The notes: generated by a model from the sequence alone, not told the origin. 64,000 bases of DNA from Amycolatopsis mongoliensis (GCF_030285665.1 NZ_CP127295.1:4898001-4962000); one strand, 5' to 3'. Positions 1 to 8,624 are shown, numbered from the stretch's first letter. A program made the numbers and translations.

Positions 1-32
1 CCAGTCTGCCGACTCCGGCGCCCGGCCGCAGA

Positions 33-1094
33 TCACTCCGGCCGCATCCATTCGTAGAGCCGTTGCCCGGGATCGGTGAGGTCCGGCGGCGCCACCATCC
101 GGTCGATGACGACCGCTCGTGCGACAAACCCGAAATGCAGGTTGGCACCGACCTTGCGGCGCAGGTACGCCTGGTTCGCCGGCCCGAGCACCGGATCGGT
201 CAGGCACCGGGCGGCGGCGAGGGTGCCGCGGGCGTACATGCCCGCGCAAATCGTGATGGTGCGCAGCCGGTCGACCGGGTTGACACCGCGGAAGAACAAG
301 ATCACGTCTTCGTGGAGGATGCGCGACCCGTATTCGTCGCCGAGCACGGGGCTGAACCGCTGCGTCCCTTCCCCGTCGACGACCTCCAGGCCGAGCCAAT
401 CCGTTTCCGGGAGGCGCGGCGACATCTTCACGGGCAGGTGCAGGGTGGAGAACATGTCGCGGGTCAGCATGTTGAAATCCGACCCGCCGATCACCACCAG
501 GTGACTGGAGTAGTCCGCGGGCTGCAGATCGCTCGTCGTCGCGAACTTCACGTCGTGGTCCGGATTCAGGGCACGGATGTGGCCGAACAGGTGGATCAGC
601 GCGTCCGGATCGGCGTAGGTCAGCAAGTCGACGTAGTCGGGATCCCGCGGGTCGCTGGCCGTGAAATTGCTGCCCATCGATGCCGGGATCCGGCCGCAGG
701 TGATCACCACCGGCTCACCCGGCGGGAACCGCCAGATGTCGGGGGGCTCCCCGTCCGCCGGATCGACGACGACGTCCGCGAGCTCGGCCGCCCGCCCGCC
801 GACCACCCTTTCCCACGCGCTCGTCCACACCACCCGGTCCCCGTCGGGAACCCCGAACGCGGCCAGCAGGGCCAAGAGCAGGTCCCGGCGCGGCGGCCGC
901 CGGCCGGCCAGGACGCCGGCCACCGTGGAGCGGGGCAAGGCGTGCCCGCGTTTCCCGCTGAGCCGCTCGATATCGCGCAGTGACGGATTCCCGGCGCGCA
1001 CCCGGCATTGCCGGAGCAATTCGGCCAGTTGGGTGATCGTCGTGACACTGGACGGGTCAAGATCACCGAATGGCCCGGGTCGGGGAAGAGGCAT
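33..1094 (-). CDS. Helix-turn-helix protein with C-terminal domain of unknown function
   Basis: About 353 residues from ATG 1094. The frame is open further upstream to about 1310, but that part is low-complexity, and the HTH-type region begins soon after 1094 (motif RVRAGNPSLRDIE, then LPRSTVAGVLAGRR), so 1094 is preferred. Residues roughly 20-90 resemble the short XRE-like HTH that opens many actinomycete regulators. The rest is an alpha/beta domain with the runs VVITCGRIPA, HLVVIGGSDFN and TITICAGMYARG. I recognise it as a C-terminal domain seen in actinomycete HTH proteins but know no function for it. No signal peptide or membrane segment is seen. It is divergent from the cyclase-like gene at 1303 across about 200 bp. 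A sensor-regulator role is inference. Confidence 0.75.
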   Translation of the reverse strand: MPLPRPGPFGDLDPSSVTTITQLAELLRQCRVRAGNPSLRDIERLSGKRGHALPRSTVAGVLAGRRPPRRDLLLALLAAFGVPDGDRVVWTSAWERVVGGRAAELADVVVDPADGEPPDIWRFPPGEPVVITCGRIPASMGSNFTASDPRDPDYVDLLTYADPDALIHLFGHIRALNPDHDVKFATTSDLQPADYSSHLVVIGGSDFNMLTRDMFSTLHLPVKMSPRLPETDWLGLEVVDGEGTQRFSPVLGDEYGSRILHEDVILFFRGVNPVDRLRTITICAGMYARGTLAAARCLTDPVLGPANQAYLRRKVGANLHFGFVARAVVIDRMVAPPDLTDPGQRLYEWMRPE

Positions 1095-1302
1095 CTCGAC
1101 ATCGTGTCCCACGTCGGCCGGTTTTGTCTCACATTGTCTCACCCCACCGTGCCCGGGTGGCCTCTCGGAAACAAACGGAATCCGGGGACCTCGGCTTTCT
1201 CCGGTGTCCCGGAGCGAGTTCGTCTTCGTGTGTCCGCGGACGTGGTGCGGAAACTGCTCGCGACTGTTCAATCGTCCCAGGGACATCGGCTCTGCCGAGG
1301 GG

Positions 1303-1941
1303 ATGGACATGCTTCACGAAGATCAGCTCGTCTACGGACTCGTCGTCGCGGTGGACGTCGAAGGATTCTCGAGAATGGGGATCCTCGACCAGGCCGCGGT
1401 CCTGCTCCGGCTGAAGGAGGTTCTCGAACGCGCTTCCGAACAGGCGGGGCTCGTCCGCGCCGCATGGCTCCGGCAACCTCGGGGGGACGGTGAGCTGGCG
1501 GTGCTGCCCGCCGATTCCGACGTTTCCCGCGTCGTCGCGGACTTCGTCCACGAGGTGGCTGAAGAACTCGGACAGGGCGGCGGTCCGCGGTTGCGGCTGC
1601 GGATTTCGATGCACCACGGAGCCCTGACCGCGGGGGTCTTCGGCCCCATCGGGGACACCCTCGTCGTCGCCTGCCGGTTGCTCGACGCGGAATCCGTGCG
1701 GGAAACACTGGCCCGGCACCCGGGCGAAAACGTCGTGGTGGTCGTCTCGCAGCGTTTGTACGAAGACGTCGTCGCCACGCGGTTTCGCGGTCTTCGGCCC
1801 GATCGGTTCCGGCCGGTGGCCGAACGAATCAAAGGCCGGATCTACCGCGGGTACGTCTGCGTGGGCAGCCCCAAGTCCGAGGCGCCGGACGAGGCCGTCC
1901 CGGTCGGCCACGGCACGCTCGTCGAACTCCCGAGAAGGTGA
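1303..1941 (+). CDS. Class III nucleotidyl cyclase-like domain protein, probably degenerate
   Basis: 212 residues from ATG 1303, preceded by GAGG; ATG 1309 is an alternative. The fold signature of class III cyclases is visible: AVDVEGFSR (candidate metal Asp18), GDGELAV (second Asp62), then a helix-rich part and GPIGDTLVVACRLLDA near residues 114-129. In active enzymes that last motif carries an Asn followed by an Arg. Here the Arg (125) is kept but the Asn position is Val, so catalysis is doubtful. There is no membrane segment, HAMP or other sensor domain. It is a stand-alone domain, divergent from an HTH protein. It could be a signalling or effector-adaptor module instead of a cAMP synthase; this is inference. 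Confidence 0.65.
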   Translation: MDMLHEDQLVYGLVVAVDVEGFSRMGILDQAAVLLRLKEVLERASEQAGLVRAAWLRQPRGDGELAVLPADSDVSRVVADFVHEVAEELGQGGGPRLRLRISMHHGALTAGVFGPIGDTLVVACRLLDAESVRETLARHPGENVVVVVSQRLYEDVVATRFRGLRPDRFRPVAERIKGRIYRGYVCVGSPKSEAPDEAVPVGHGTLVELPRR

Positions 1942-1953
1942 CGGGCGCCCCGG

Positions 1954-3108
1954 TCAGGGCCGCCGGTCGCGGCGGACCAGGGCGAGCGCCGGGACGATCA
2001 CCGCGGCGGCGAGGGCGAACGTCGCCGGGTAGCCCACCGCGCCGATGACCAGCCCGGCGCCGAGCGCGCCCGCGGCCATGCCGAGGTCGTAGGCGGCGTT
2101 CCAGATCGCGCTCACCGCGCTCTCGCCGCCGGCCGGGACGCGGGCGTACATCAGCGTCAGTGTCGCGTTCTGCAGCGCGCCGAACCCGGCGCCCAGCACG
2201 ACCGCCCCGCCGATCACCAGGGCCGGGGTGCCGGTGGCCGCGACGGCCGCCATGCCCGCGGCGGCCAGCACCACGCCCGGCACCAGCAGGAGCCCCGGAC
2301 CGTGGCGGTCGCCGATCCGGCCGGCGACCCAGCGGGCCGCGGTGGCCGCCGCGGGCTGGGCGAGCAACGCGCTCGCGGCGACCCAGGCGGGCTGGTCCGA
2401 AGCGGCCAGCGGGAGGAAGGTGACCAGGACGCCGACCGCGGCGGCCGGCACCGCGAAGATCGTCGCCGGGCGGGTCAGCGCCGGGTTGCGCAGGCCCGCG
2501 AGCACGCCGTGGCCGCCGTCTTCCGGCGGAACCGCGGCGTGGCGCGGCAGGCCGGGCACCGAGAGCAGCGCGAGCAGGGTGGCCACCGTCGTCGCCACGA
2601 ACACCGGGGTGAAGCCCCAGTGCGCCGCCGCCCACACGCCGGCCGGCAGCGCCAGCAGACCCGGGATCCCGCCGACGATCCCGACCAGCGCGAGGCCCTC
2701 GCCGCGCCGGTCCGCGGGGATCAGGAGGGCCGTGACGGCGCCGCCGGCCACGACCGCGATCGCGAACCCGATCCCGCGCACCACGCTCACTTCGACGATC
2801 ACCCAGACGGTCGAGCCGACCGTGAGGAGCAGCGTCGGCGCGCCGAGCAGGACCAGCCCGGTGGCCAGCGCCCACCGGTAGCCGACCCGGGCGACCAGCC
2901 GCGGCGTCACCAGCTCGGCGGCCACGGTGGCGAGCAGCAGCGCGACCGTCGCCAGCCCGGCGCCGCTGTCGGACCCGGCCTGCTTCGCGAACAGCGGCAC
3001 CACCGAAAGCGGCAGGTAGAAGCCGATCGACGAACCGAAGATCGAGACGAAGCGCACGAGCAGGGCGCGGGACACCAACGTCGGCCGGATGTGCAGGTCA
3101 GTGGTCAT
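1954..3108 (-). CDS. MFS transporter, drug-efflux type
   Basis: 384 residues if begun at ATG 3108. A longer frame starts at 3138, but a TAACGT hexamer (-10-like) lies 7 nt before 3108, so a leaderless start at 3108 fits better. About twelve hydrophobic segments are spread over the length, with no soluble domain. The usual MFS signs are present: an inter-helix basic loop (RLVARVGYRWALA) in the N half and a GRIGDRHG loop in the C half. This matches the 12-helix major facilitator fold of proton-driven exporters; the substrate is unknown. The gene is divergent from the MocR regulator at 3156 with overlapping promoter elements, which suggests the regulator controls it. It converges on the cyclase-like gene, 12 bp away. 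Confidence 0.85.
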   Translation of the reverse strand: MTTDLHIRPTLVSRALLVRFVSIFGSSIGFYLPLSVVPLFAKQAGSDSGAGLATVALLLATVAAELVTPRLVARVGYRWALATGLVLLGAPTLLLTVGSTVWVIVEVSVVRGIGFAIAVVAGGAVTALLIPADRRGEGLALVGIVGGIPGLLALPAGVWAAAHWGFTPVFVATTVATLLALLSVPGLPRHAAVPPEDGGHGVLAGLRNPALTRPATIFAVPAAAVGVLVTFLPLAASDQPAWVAASALLAQPAAATAARWVAGRIGDRHGPGLLLVPGVVLAAAGMAAVAATGTPALVIGGAVVLGAGFGALQNATLTLMYARVPAGGESAVSAIWNAAYDLGMAAGALGAGLVIGAVGYPATFALAAAVIVPALALVRRDRRP

Positions 3109-3115
3109 GTCCAGG

Positions 3116-3154
3116 ACGTTAGAAGCGAACTGGGTCACCGGTAAGGTCCAGTTC
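3116..3154. promoter_or_regulatory. Overlapping divergent promoters with inverted repeat between MFS and MocR genes
   Basis: On the minus strand TAACGT (3121-3116) lies 7 nt before ATG 3108. On the plus strand TAAGGT (3142-3147) lies 8 nt before ATG 3156. Both fit an actinomycete -10 (TANNNT) placed for a leaderless transcript. A perfect inverted repeat GAACTGG/CCAGTTC (3127-3133 and 3148-3154, 14-nt spacer) covers the plus-strand -10 and is a candidate MocR operator. Promoter and operator activity are inferred from position only. Confidence 0.5.
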
Positions 3155-3155
3155 C

Positions 3156-4568
3156 ATGGCTGTGGAGTGGGCCGGTTTGGGTCCGGAGCTACTGGTCACG
3201 ATCGACCGCGAGAGCGGCGCGGGCCTCCGTTCGCAGCTGGAGGACCAGCTGCGCGACGCGATCCGCGGCGGTCGCCTGGCGGGCGGGGAGCGGCTGCCGT
3301 CGTCGCGCGAGCTCGGCCGCGCCCTCGGCCTGTCGCGCGGGCTGGTGCAGGACTGCTACGCCCAGCTGCAGGCCGAGGGCTACCTGACCAGCCGTCCGGG
3401 ATCGGCGACGCGCGTGGCGCCGGTGGTCCGGCCGGCCGGACCACCCGAGGCGAGGACGCCGGAGCGGCCCCGGTACGAGGTCGCGGACTTCCGCCACGGC
3501 GTCCCCGACCTGCGCCTCGCCCCGCGCGAGGACTGGGCGTGGGCCGTGCGCGAAGCCTGCCGCACCGCGCCGAACAGCGCCTTCGACTACGGCGACCCGA
3601 TCGGCGACCGGCGGCTGCGGGAGGTGCTCGCGGCGTACCTGCGGCGGGTGCGGGCGGTCGCGGCGACGGCCGACCAGGTCGTCGTCTGCAGCGGGATGGC
3701 CCAGGCACTCGGCCTGGTGCTGCGCGCGCTCGCCGCCGGCGGCATCGGCACCATCGCCGTCGAGGACCCCGGCATGGTCCGGTCGACGACCGAGCAGGCC
3801 GACGTCGCCGGCCTGGCCACCGTGCCCGTCCCGGTCGACGACCACGGCGTGGACGTCGCCGCGCTCGACCGCAGCGGCGCGCGGGCCGTGCTCGTGACCC
3901 CGGCCCACCAGTGGCCGACCGGCGTGGTGCTCGCCGGGCACCGCCGTCAGGAGCTGCTGGCGTGGGCGCGGCGGCACGACGGCGTCGTCATCGAGGACGA
4001 CTACGACGCCGAATTCCGCTACGACCGCGACCCGGTCGGCTCGGTGCAGGGGCTCGACCCCGACCGCGTGGTGTCGCTGGGCACGGTCAGCAAGTCGCTG
4101 GCGCCGGCGCTGCGCCTGGGCTGGCTGGTCGCGCCGGCGCGGCTGCTCGCCGCGGTGGCGCACGGCAAGCGCGTCACCGACCGCGGGAGCCCGGGCCTCG
4201 ACCAGCTGGCGCTGGCCCTGCTCATCGAGTCCGGGCGCTACGACCGCCACCTGCGCCGCGCCCGCGCCGAGTACGCGGCCCGGCGCGAGACGCTCGTCGC
4301 GGCGCTGGCCACCCACGCGCCGGGCCTTCGCGTCACCGGGCTGGCCGCCGGGTTCCACGCCGTCCTGCACCTGCCCCCGGGCGCCGACGAGGAGCAGGTG
4401 ATCTCCCGCGCGGCTGAGCGGGGGGTCGGGCTGTACGGCCTCGCGCGGCTGCACAGCACGCCGTCCGCGACGGCCCCGCGGCTCGTCCTCGGCTTCGGCG
4501 ACACGTCGCGGCACTCGATCGAAGCGGGGATCGCCGCCGTCGCGGATCTCCTGTCAGGCGTCGAGTGA
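3156..4568 (+). CDS. MocR-type regulator: GntR HTH fused to PLP aminotransferase-like domain
   Basis: 470 residues. Residues about 20-85 are a GntR winged helix (QLRDAIRGGRLAGGERLPSSRELGR, shown as AIRGGRLAGGERLPSSREL). A proline-rich linker follows, then a fold type I aminotransferase-like domain. The PLP-binding lysine is seen in GTVSKSLAPALRLGW, and the Asp that contacts the pyridine nitrogen in VIEDDYDAEFRYDR. MocR proteins use PLP or a PLP adduct as effector and often act on a divergent neighbour. Here that is the MFS gene, with a shared 47-bp intergenic region. The 3' end overlaps the convergent VOC gene by 15 bp. The family is clear; the effector is not known. Confidence 0.93.
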   Translation: MAVEWAGLGPELLVTIDRESGAGLRSQLEDQLRDAIRGGRLAGGERLPSSRELGRALGLSRGLVQDCYAQLQAEGYLTSRPGSATRVAPVVRPAGPPEARTPERPRYEVADFRHGVPDLRLAPREDWAWAVREACRTAPNSAFDYGDPIGDRRLREVLAAYLRRVRAVAATADQVVVCSGMAQALGLVLRALAAGGIGTIAVEDPGMVRSTTEQADVAGLATVPVPVDDHGVDVAALDRSGARAVLVTPAHQWPTGVVLAGHRRQELLAWARRHDGVVIEDDYDAEFRYDRDPVGSVQGLDPDRVVSLGTVSKSLAPALRLGWLVAPARLLAAVAHGKRVTDRGSPGLDQLALALLIESGRYDRHLRRARAEYAARRETLVAALATHAPGLRVTGLAAGFHAVLHLPPGADEEQVISRAAERGVGLYGLARLHSTPSATAPRLVLGFGDTSRHSIEAGIAAVADLLSGVE

Positions 4569-5180
4569 CTGGGTCGTGGCGACTTCCCACGCGAACCCGT
4601 CCGGGTCGGTGAACGGCGCGGCGGCGTTGACGGCGATCCGGTGCGCGCCAGTGCCTTCGGGGGCGACGCCGGCGTCCTTGGCGAGCGCCTTGCGCCGGTA
4701 GAGCGCGAGCTTGACGGGGTTCGAGCCGGCGTCGAACTCGACGTACATGCGGCCGAAGCTCTTCCCGACGGTGAAGCCGTGTTCGGTGTAGAACTTCTTG
4801 CTGGCGACGATGTCCTGGACACCGAGCAGGAGCACGACGGCGTCGAACTCGCGGGTGGCGGGGCCGGTGTTCTTCTTCGCGGAGGTGGCGACCTTCCAGA
4901 TGGCGCCGTCGGGTGCCTGGACGACGCCGCCGTAGCCCCACAAGGACTTCGCGGCCGGCTTGAGCGTGGTGGCCCCGGCTTCGACGGCGGTGCCGAGGAG
5001 CGAGTCGACGTCGGCGGGCTGGGCGACGGTGAGCGAGAGGGTGTAGCCGCGGAAGCCGGAGGAAGGCTGCTGCTTCTCGCGGAAGCGGAGCTGGGTGGTG
5101 ATCCCGAAGGCGGCGGCGTAGAAGCGTTCGGCGGCCGCGGTGTCGGCCACCTCGAGGGTGATGGAGTCGATGTTCGTCAT
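4554..5180 (-). CDS. Two-module VOC (glyoxalase/bleomycin-resistance fold) protein
   Basis: 208 residues. Two tandem VOC modules can be seen: residues about 1-100 (NIDSITLEVADTAAAERFY, then DGAIWKVATS) and about 110-205 (FDAVVLLLGVQDIVASKKFY, then DPDGFAWEVAT). Each has the usual pattern in which a buried module start is followed by helix, strands and a terminal DPDG-type turn. VOC proteins bind metals or hydrophobic ligands, and some are lyases or dioxygenases. The classical metal-binding His/Glu set is not complete here, so a binding or sequestration role is as likely as catalysis. The gene overlaps the MocR 3' end and stands alone on its strand. Confidence 0.8.
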   Translation of the reverse strand: MTNIDSITLEVADTAAAERFYAAAFGITTQLRFREKQQPSSGFRGYTLSLTVAQPADVDSLLGTAVEAGATTLKPAAKSLWGYGGVVQAPDGAIWKVATSAKKNTGPATREFDAVVLLLGVQDIVASKKFYTEHGFTVGKSFGRMYVEFDAGSNPVKLALYRRKALAKDAGVAPEGTGAHRIAVNAAAPFTDPDGFAWEVATTQSLDA

Positions 5181-5249
5181 GCCGGTAACGCTAGGTCCGG
5201 GGCGATGACCAGCGCTTCTCGATTCCTGATCGGTTCGCGCGAGGACGGG

Positions 5250-5711
5250 TCAGTACTCGTTCTTGATGACGAAGTAGGAGCCGCGGATGGTTCCGGCCAG
5301 CTTCGACTTCTGCCGGGCGAACTTGAACGAGGCGAGCTCCTCGGGGACCTCCATCCCGTCGGAGAGCTTGAACCCGACGGCCCGTTTCCCGGAGTCGTCG
5401 ATCGCGTACATCACGTTGACCGACAGGCCGTTTTCGTAGAAGACGTAGGCCATCCGGATGTTCTCGACCTCGAACTCGGTCGCTTCGAGCGGGCCGGAGG
5501 AGATGACGATGCCGCGTTCCTCCTCGAGGATCCGGCTCACCCGGTCGACGGTCGACGCGGCGTCGCTCGCGGGCTCGACCGTGAAGACGTGGTCGTACTT
5601 GTTCTTGAAGTACCGGGCCTCGTTCGCCCGCAGGCCGGCGAGTGCGTCGGCGACCGGCGACGACTCCAAGCCGGTGGTCGACACGGTGGCGAAGTCCACG
5701 GCGTAGGGCAT
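5250..5711 (-). CDS. Conserved-looking hypothetical protein, family not recognised
   Basis: 153 residues, ATG 5711, with AGGA-like sequence just upstream. I do not recognise the family. The protein is mixed alpha/beta, has no signal peptide or membrane helix, and has an unusually ordinary composition for this GC-rich genome (many Tyr, Phe, Lys, Asn; for example RYFKNKYDHVFTV and YVFYENGLSVNVMYAIDD), which argues that it is a real gene. A central stretch of alternating hydrophobic residues (FEVENIRMAYVFYE) looks like beta strands. It ends KNEY. It lies between a VOC gene and a metallo-hydrolase that is divergent from it; nothing in the context gives a function. Confidence 0.6.
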   Translation of the reverse strand: MPYAVDFATVSTTGLESSPVADALAGLRANEARYFKNKYDHVFTVEPASDAASTVDRVSRILEEERGIVISSGPLEATEFEVENIRMAYVFYENGLSVNVMYAIDDSGKRAVGFKLSDGMEVPEELASFKFARQKSKLAGTIRGSYFVIKNEY

Positions 5712-5858
5712 GGCGGATTCCTCCGGGGGTCGGGCTCAGCGGACGCGCTGGTAGCGAAGGTAGACGACCCGCGAGCCCACGGTCCAGGCCAGGCCCGCCA
5801 GGCGCGCGGTGCCGGCCGGAAGCTCGCTCCGGACGCGGGCACCTGACAAAGTGGACCG

Positions 5859-6617
5859 ATGCTGAAGCAGGTGGCCGACGGGGTCTGGGTCCGGCAGAGC
5901 GAATGGGTCTGGAGCAACGCCGTCGTGGTGCGCGGGGAGGCCGGGGTGATCCTGGTCGATCCCGGCATCGGCGGCGCCGATCTGGACCAGCTCGCCGAGG
6001 ACGTGGACCGGCTCGGCCTTCCGGTGGTCGCCGGGTTCTCCACCCACCCCCACTGGGACCACCTGCTCTGGCATTCCCGGTTCGGCGACGTGCCGCGCTA
6101 CGCCACCGCCGCCGGCGCGAAGGTTGCCGGTGAAGCCCGGGAGCGGGCGCAGGCGATGGCGGCGGAAAGCGCGTCGGGCATCCCGCTCGAGCTGATCGGG
6201 CTCCTCACCCCACTGCCCGCGGACGGGAGCCCGGTGCCGGGCGAGATCGTCGAGCACGAGGCGCACGCCATCGGTCACGCCGCGCTCCTGCTCGCGGACC
6301 GCGGCGTCCTGCTCGCCGGCGACATGCTTTCCGACGTCCTGATCCCGCTTCTCGACCCGCGCCGCCCCGGTCAGGTGAGCGCCTACGAGACGGCACTCGA
6401 CCGGCTGGGCGAGGCGGCCCGGACCGTCGATGTCCTGGTTCCCGGCCACGGCGCCGTGGCCGAGGGGCCCGAAGTGGCGGCCCGTCTCGCCGCCGATCGT
6501 GCCTACATCGACGCGCTGCGGCGAGGAACCGAACCGGACGACGTGCGTCTCGCCCAAGACTGGCTTTCCGGTCCCCACCAGTCGAACCTGAAACAGGCGG
6601 CGGCACCCGAACTATGA
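5859..6617 (+). CDS. MBL-fold metallo-hydrolase
   Basis: 252 residues from ATG 5859. The metallo-beta-lactamase fold is shown by the N-terminal strand pair VWVRQSEWVWSNAVVV, the GVILVDPGIG turn, and the metal motif HPHWDH (residues about 65-70, matching HxHxDH). Further ligands are likely at HAIGHAALLLADRGVLLAGDM (given here as the HAIGH and AGD positions) and VPGHG near residue 198. This is the dinuclear zinc site of glyoxalase-II-like hydrolases. It is cytosolic, with no signal peptide. It is followed after 7 bp by the YcxB-like gene, probably in the same transcript. The substrate is unknown. Confidence 0.85.
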   Translation: MLKQVADGVWVRQSEWVWSNAVVVRGEAGVILVDPGIGGADLDQLAEDVDRLGLPVVAGFSTHPHWDHLLWHSRFGDVPRYATAAGAKVAGEARERAQAMAAESASGIPLELIGLLTPLPADGSPVPGEIVEHEAHAIGHAALLLADRGVLLAGDMLSDVLIPLLDPRRPGQVSAYETALDRLGEAARTVDVLVPGHGAVAEGPEVAARLAADRAYIDALRRGTEPDDVRLAQDWLSGPHQSNLKQAAAPEL

Positions 6618-6624
6618 TGCGCCG

Positions 6625-7128
6625 ATGCAGATCTCCATGGCGGTCCCCTACGACGAGGAACGCCTGCGGCGCACCATCCGGTTCATTCTCCGCCCGCAGC
6701 TGAAGACCATCCGCGTCCTGGGTGGCGTGCTGGCCGTCCTCGGCATCGCGCTGGTGGCACTGGATCCCGCGGACCCGATGTCCTACGGAGTGGTGGTCCT
6801 CGGCCTGCTGTTCGCGACGGCGATCGCACCGATCACCCTGGCCCGCTCGATGCGGCTGCAGTCCCCCGTCATCAAGGACGGATGCCGGATAACCCTGGAC
6901 GACGAGTGGGTCACGGTCGCCTACCCCCTCGCCGAATCGCGGTTCCGGTGGGCCGGTCTCGACCGCGTCATCGAGACCCCCGAGGTCTGGTACGTCATGT
7001 TCAGCAAGATCCAGGCGGCCACGATCCCGAAGGAGCCGATGACGGGGGAGCAGCGGAGGGAGTTCGCCGCGTTCGTCGACCGGTTGCCGGCGGTGGGTGG
7101 CCGTTCCCCGTCCCGGAACCGTCGTTGA
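6625..7128 (+). CDS. YcxB-like small membrane protein
   Basis: 167 residues. The layout is an N-terminal soluble strand (MAVPYDEERLRRTIRFIL), two close hydrophobic segments at about 33-50 and 54-72, and a C-terminal PH-like domain that begins with DGCRITLDDEWVTV and contains FRWAGLDRVIETPEVWYVMF. This order is that of the YcxB-like family of small membrane proteins with a cytosolic beta-rich tail. The molecular role of the family is not known. It follows the MBL hydrolase by 7 bp. Confidence 0.75.
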   Translation: MQISMAVPYDEERLRRTIRFILRPQLKTIRVLGGVLAVLGIALVALDPADPMSYGVVVLGLLFATAIAPITLARSMRLQSPVIKDGCRITLDDEWVTVAYPLAESRFRWAGLDRVIETPEVWYVMFSKIQAATIPKEPMTGEQRREFAAFVDRLPAVGGRSPSRNRR

Positions 7129-7152
7129 CACCAGCCGAAGGAACGGGCACGG

Positions 7153-7516
7153 ATGCCGCGTCTGATCGCCGTCGTCGACCACACCGTCGAAGTGGAGTAC
7201 GGCCAGTTCGTGCTTCAAGAGATCCCCATGGCCCGCAACGCGCTCACACTGCCGGTCCCCGCCGGATCCTGGATCGCCATGGGGCGGCGAGCCCGGACGG
7301 TGGAACCACGCCGTGAACCTGACCTGTGACCTCGCGGCCGAAGCCCGGCTCCAGACCGTCACTGCCGCTCCGGGCAACCACACGCTGCCCCTCCCGCACC
7401 CCGGCGCTCACCAGGCACGCGTGCACGTCGGCAACCAGGACCACACCGCCGAGCTGGGCGAAGGCAGTTTCGAGGCCGGCGTCGAACACTGGCTCATCCA
7501 GCTCTGGCCCGCCTGA
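7153..7516 (+). pseudogene. Frameshifted small hypothetical gene
   Basis: Two partial frames appear to be one gene. Frame 1 starts at ATG 7153 (MPRLIAVVDHTVEVEYGQFV, continuing to GSWIAM) and stops at 7329. Frame 2 takes over around 7262-7290, reads WGGEPGRWNHAVNLTCDL and goes on to the stop at 7516 (ending EHWLIQLWPA). Joined, they give about 120 residues. The VEVEYGQF start resembles a family of roughly 150-residue uncharacterised actinomycete proteins I remember, but the match is from memory only. A single indel, or a sequencing error, in the GC-rich stretch near 7280 would explain the break. GTG 7313 could also restart a 67-residue product. Confidence 0.45.
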
Positions 7517-7626
7517 CGCCTCCCGAGCAGGCTCTGATTGCGGGCGAAGAGGACGTTGACGACGCGGCGTGCAGCGTGGTGAGCTGCGAGGCGACCGATC
7601 AGCTGCCTGGGGCGATGAGCCGAGCC

Positions 7627-8586
7627 ATGACTGATACCGCGTGCTTCGTGCAGTTTCCCCATCCCGGCGCCGAACATCGCTTCGCCGGCGACGAGATGCC
7701 CTGGAACGTCGGCCGTCACGGACGGAAGTTCTTGGTCGCGCCCGGGCAGTACGTCGATGGCGACGATCAGCGTCGCGAGGGCGAGATGGTGTTCTGGGCT
7801 GAGTGGGAGCCGCCTTCCCGGGTCGAACGTCGTTGGCCGGACGAGGACGACTTGCCACGGGCGTTGCACCGGCCGTACTGGACGCGGCCGCCGCGATCGT
7901 GGCCGCGGCAGAACACCGACCCATGGGTGTTCGGCGAGCGGATGATCTACAGCAACTGCAAACAGACTGCCGGTACACCGCGACGCCGCACCGCGATGCA
8001 ATCCTTGCCGCTCGGCTCATTGATCTGTTTCGGGTCCACCCGCCACGACCGGTTCCGCGTCGACACCGTGTTCGTCGTTGCCGGCGCACAGCCGTGGACG
8101 CCCGGCCGGACGGAGGGTCTGAACGTCGACGAGGCCTTCATCGTCTGCACCGCCCAATCGCTGACTCCCACGGCCGTCAACGCCGGCCGGGCCGGCTGCA
8201 ACCCGGTATGCCCGCCTGACATCGAGCTGCAGCTGACGTTCTACCGCGGGGCGACGATCGACAACCCGGTACACGGCATGTACAGCTTCGTGCCGGCCCG
8301 GCCGATCGGCCACCCGCAACTCCGGTTCCAACGGGCCGCCGTGTACATGCCGGGACTGATCAACCCTGCCGTCGTGATGAACCCCTGGGGCGCCCGCCGA
8401 CCGCTACGAATAGCGGACGTGCACGAAGCCTGGATGTCGCTACGCAACCAGGTCTTCGGCCAAGACCTGGTACTCGCGACTTATCTGGCCACCCCGCCGA
8501 GCGTTTCCGCAAACGAGTCGATCGCGGCCACGCCCCGCACCTCGTGCCGATCACGAGACAGCGGAGGCCGGGATCGGCTCCCGTGA
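7627..8586 (+). CDS. Hypothetical protein of about 319 residues, accessory-type
   Basis: Start taken at ATG 7627 (MTDTACFVQFPHPG); ATG 7615 and 7576 are in frame upstream. I cannot assign a function. Motifs that look conserved are CFVQFPHPGAEH, WNVGRHGRKFLVAPG, VFWAEWEPPS, DPWVFGERMIYSNCKQ, ICFGSTRHDRFRVDTVFVV and NVDEAFIVCTAQSL. The protein is rich in Trp, Cys, His and Phe, has no signal peptide or membrane helix, and is mostly beta-like. I recall similar unannotated proteins scattered sporadically in bacteria. Codon use is less extreme in G/C third positions than in the neighbours, which together with the broken gene just upstream suggests an acquired islet between 7.13 and 8.6 kb. That origin is inference. 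Confidence 0.6.
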   Translation: MTDTACFVQFPHPGAEHRFAGDEMPWNVGRHGRKFLVAPGQYVDGDDQRREGEMVFWAEWEPPSRVERRWPDEDDLPRALHRPYWTRPPRSWPRQNTDPWVFGERMIYSNCKQTAGTPRRRTAMQSLPLGSLICFGSTRHDRFRVDTVFVVAGAQPWTPGRTEGLNVDEAFIVCTAQSLTPTAVNAGRAGCNPVCPPDIELQLTFYRGATIDNPVHGMYSFVPARPIGHPQLRFQRAAVYMPGLINPAVVMNPWGARRPLRIADVHEAWMSLRNQVFGQDLVLATYLATPPSVSANESIAATPRTSCRSRDSGGRDRLP

Positions 8587-8624
8587 AGGCGCGCCGGGCC
8601 CGGCCTTTCCGGTCGGGGACGGTG

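Noticed and set aside
1095..1310. N-terminal extension of the first HTH protein
   Set aside because: Low-complexity and overlapping the promoter region of the divergent gene; the HTH family begins near ATG 1094.
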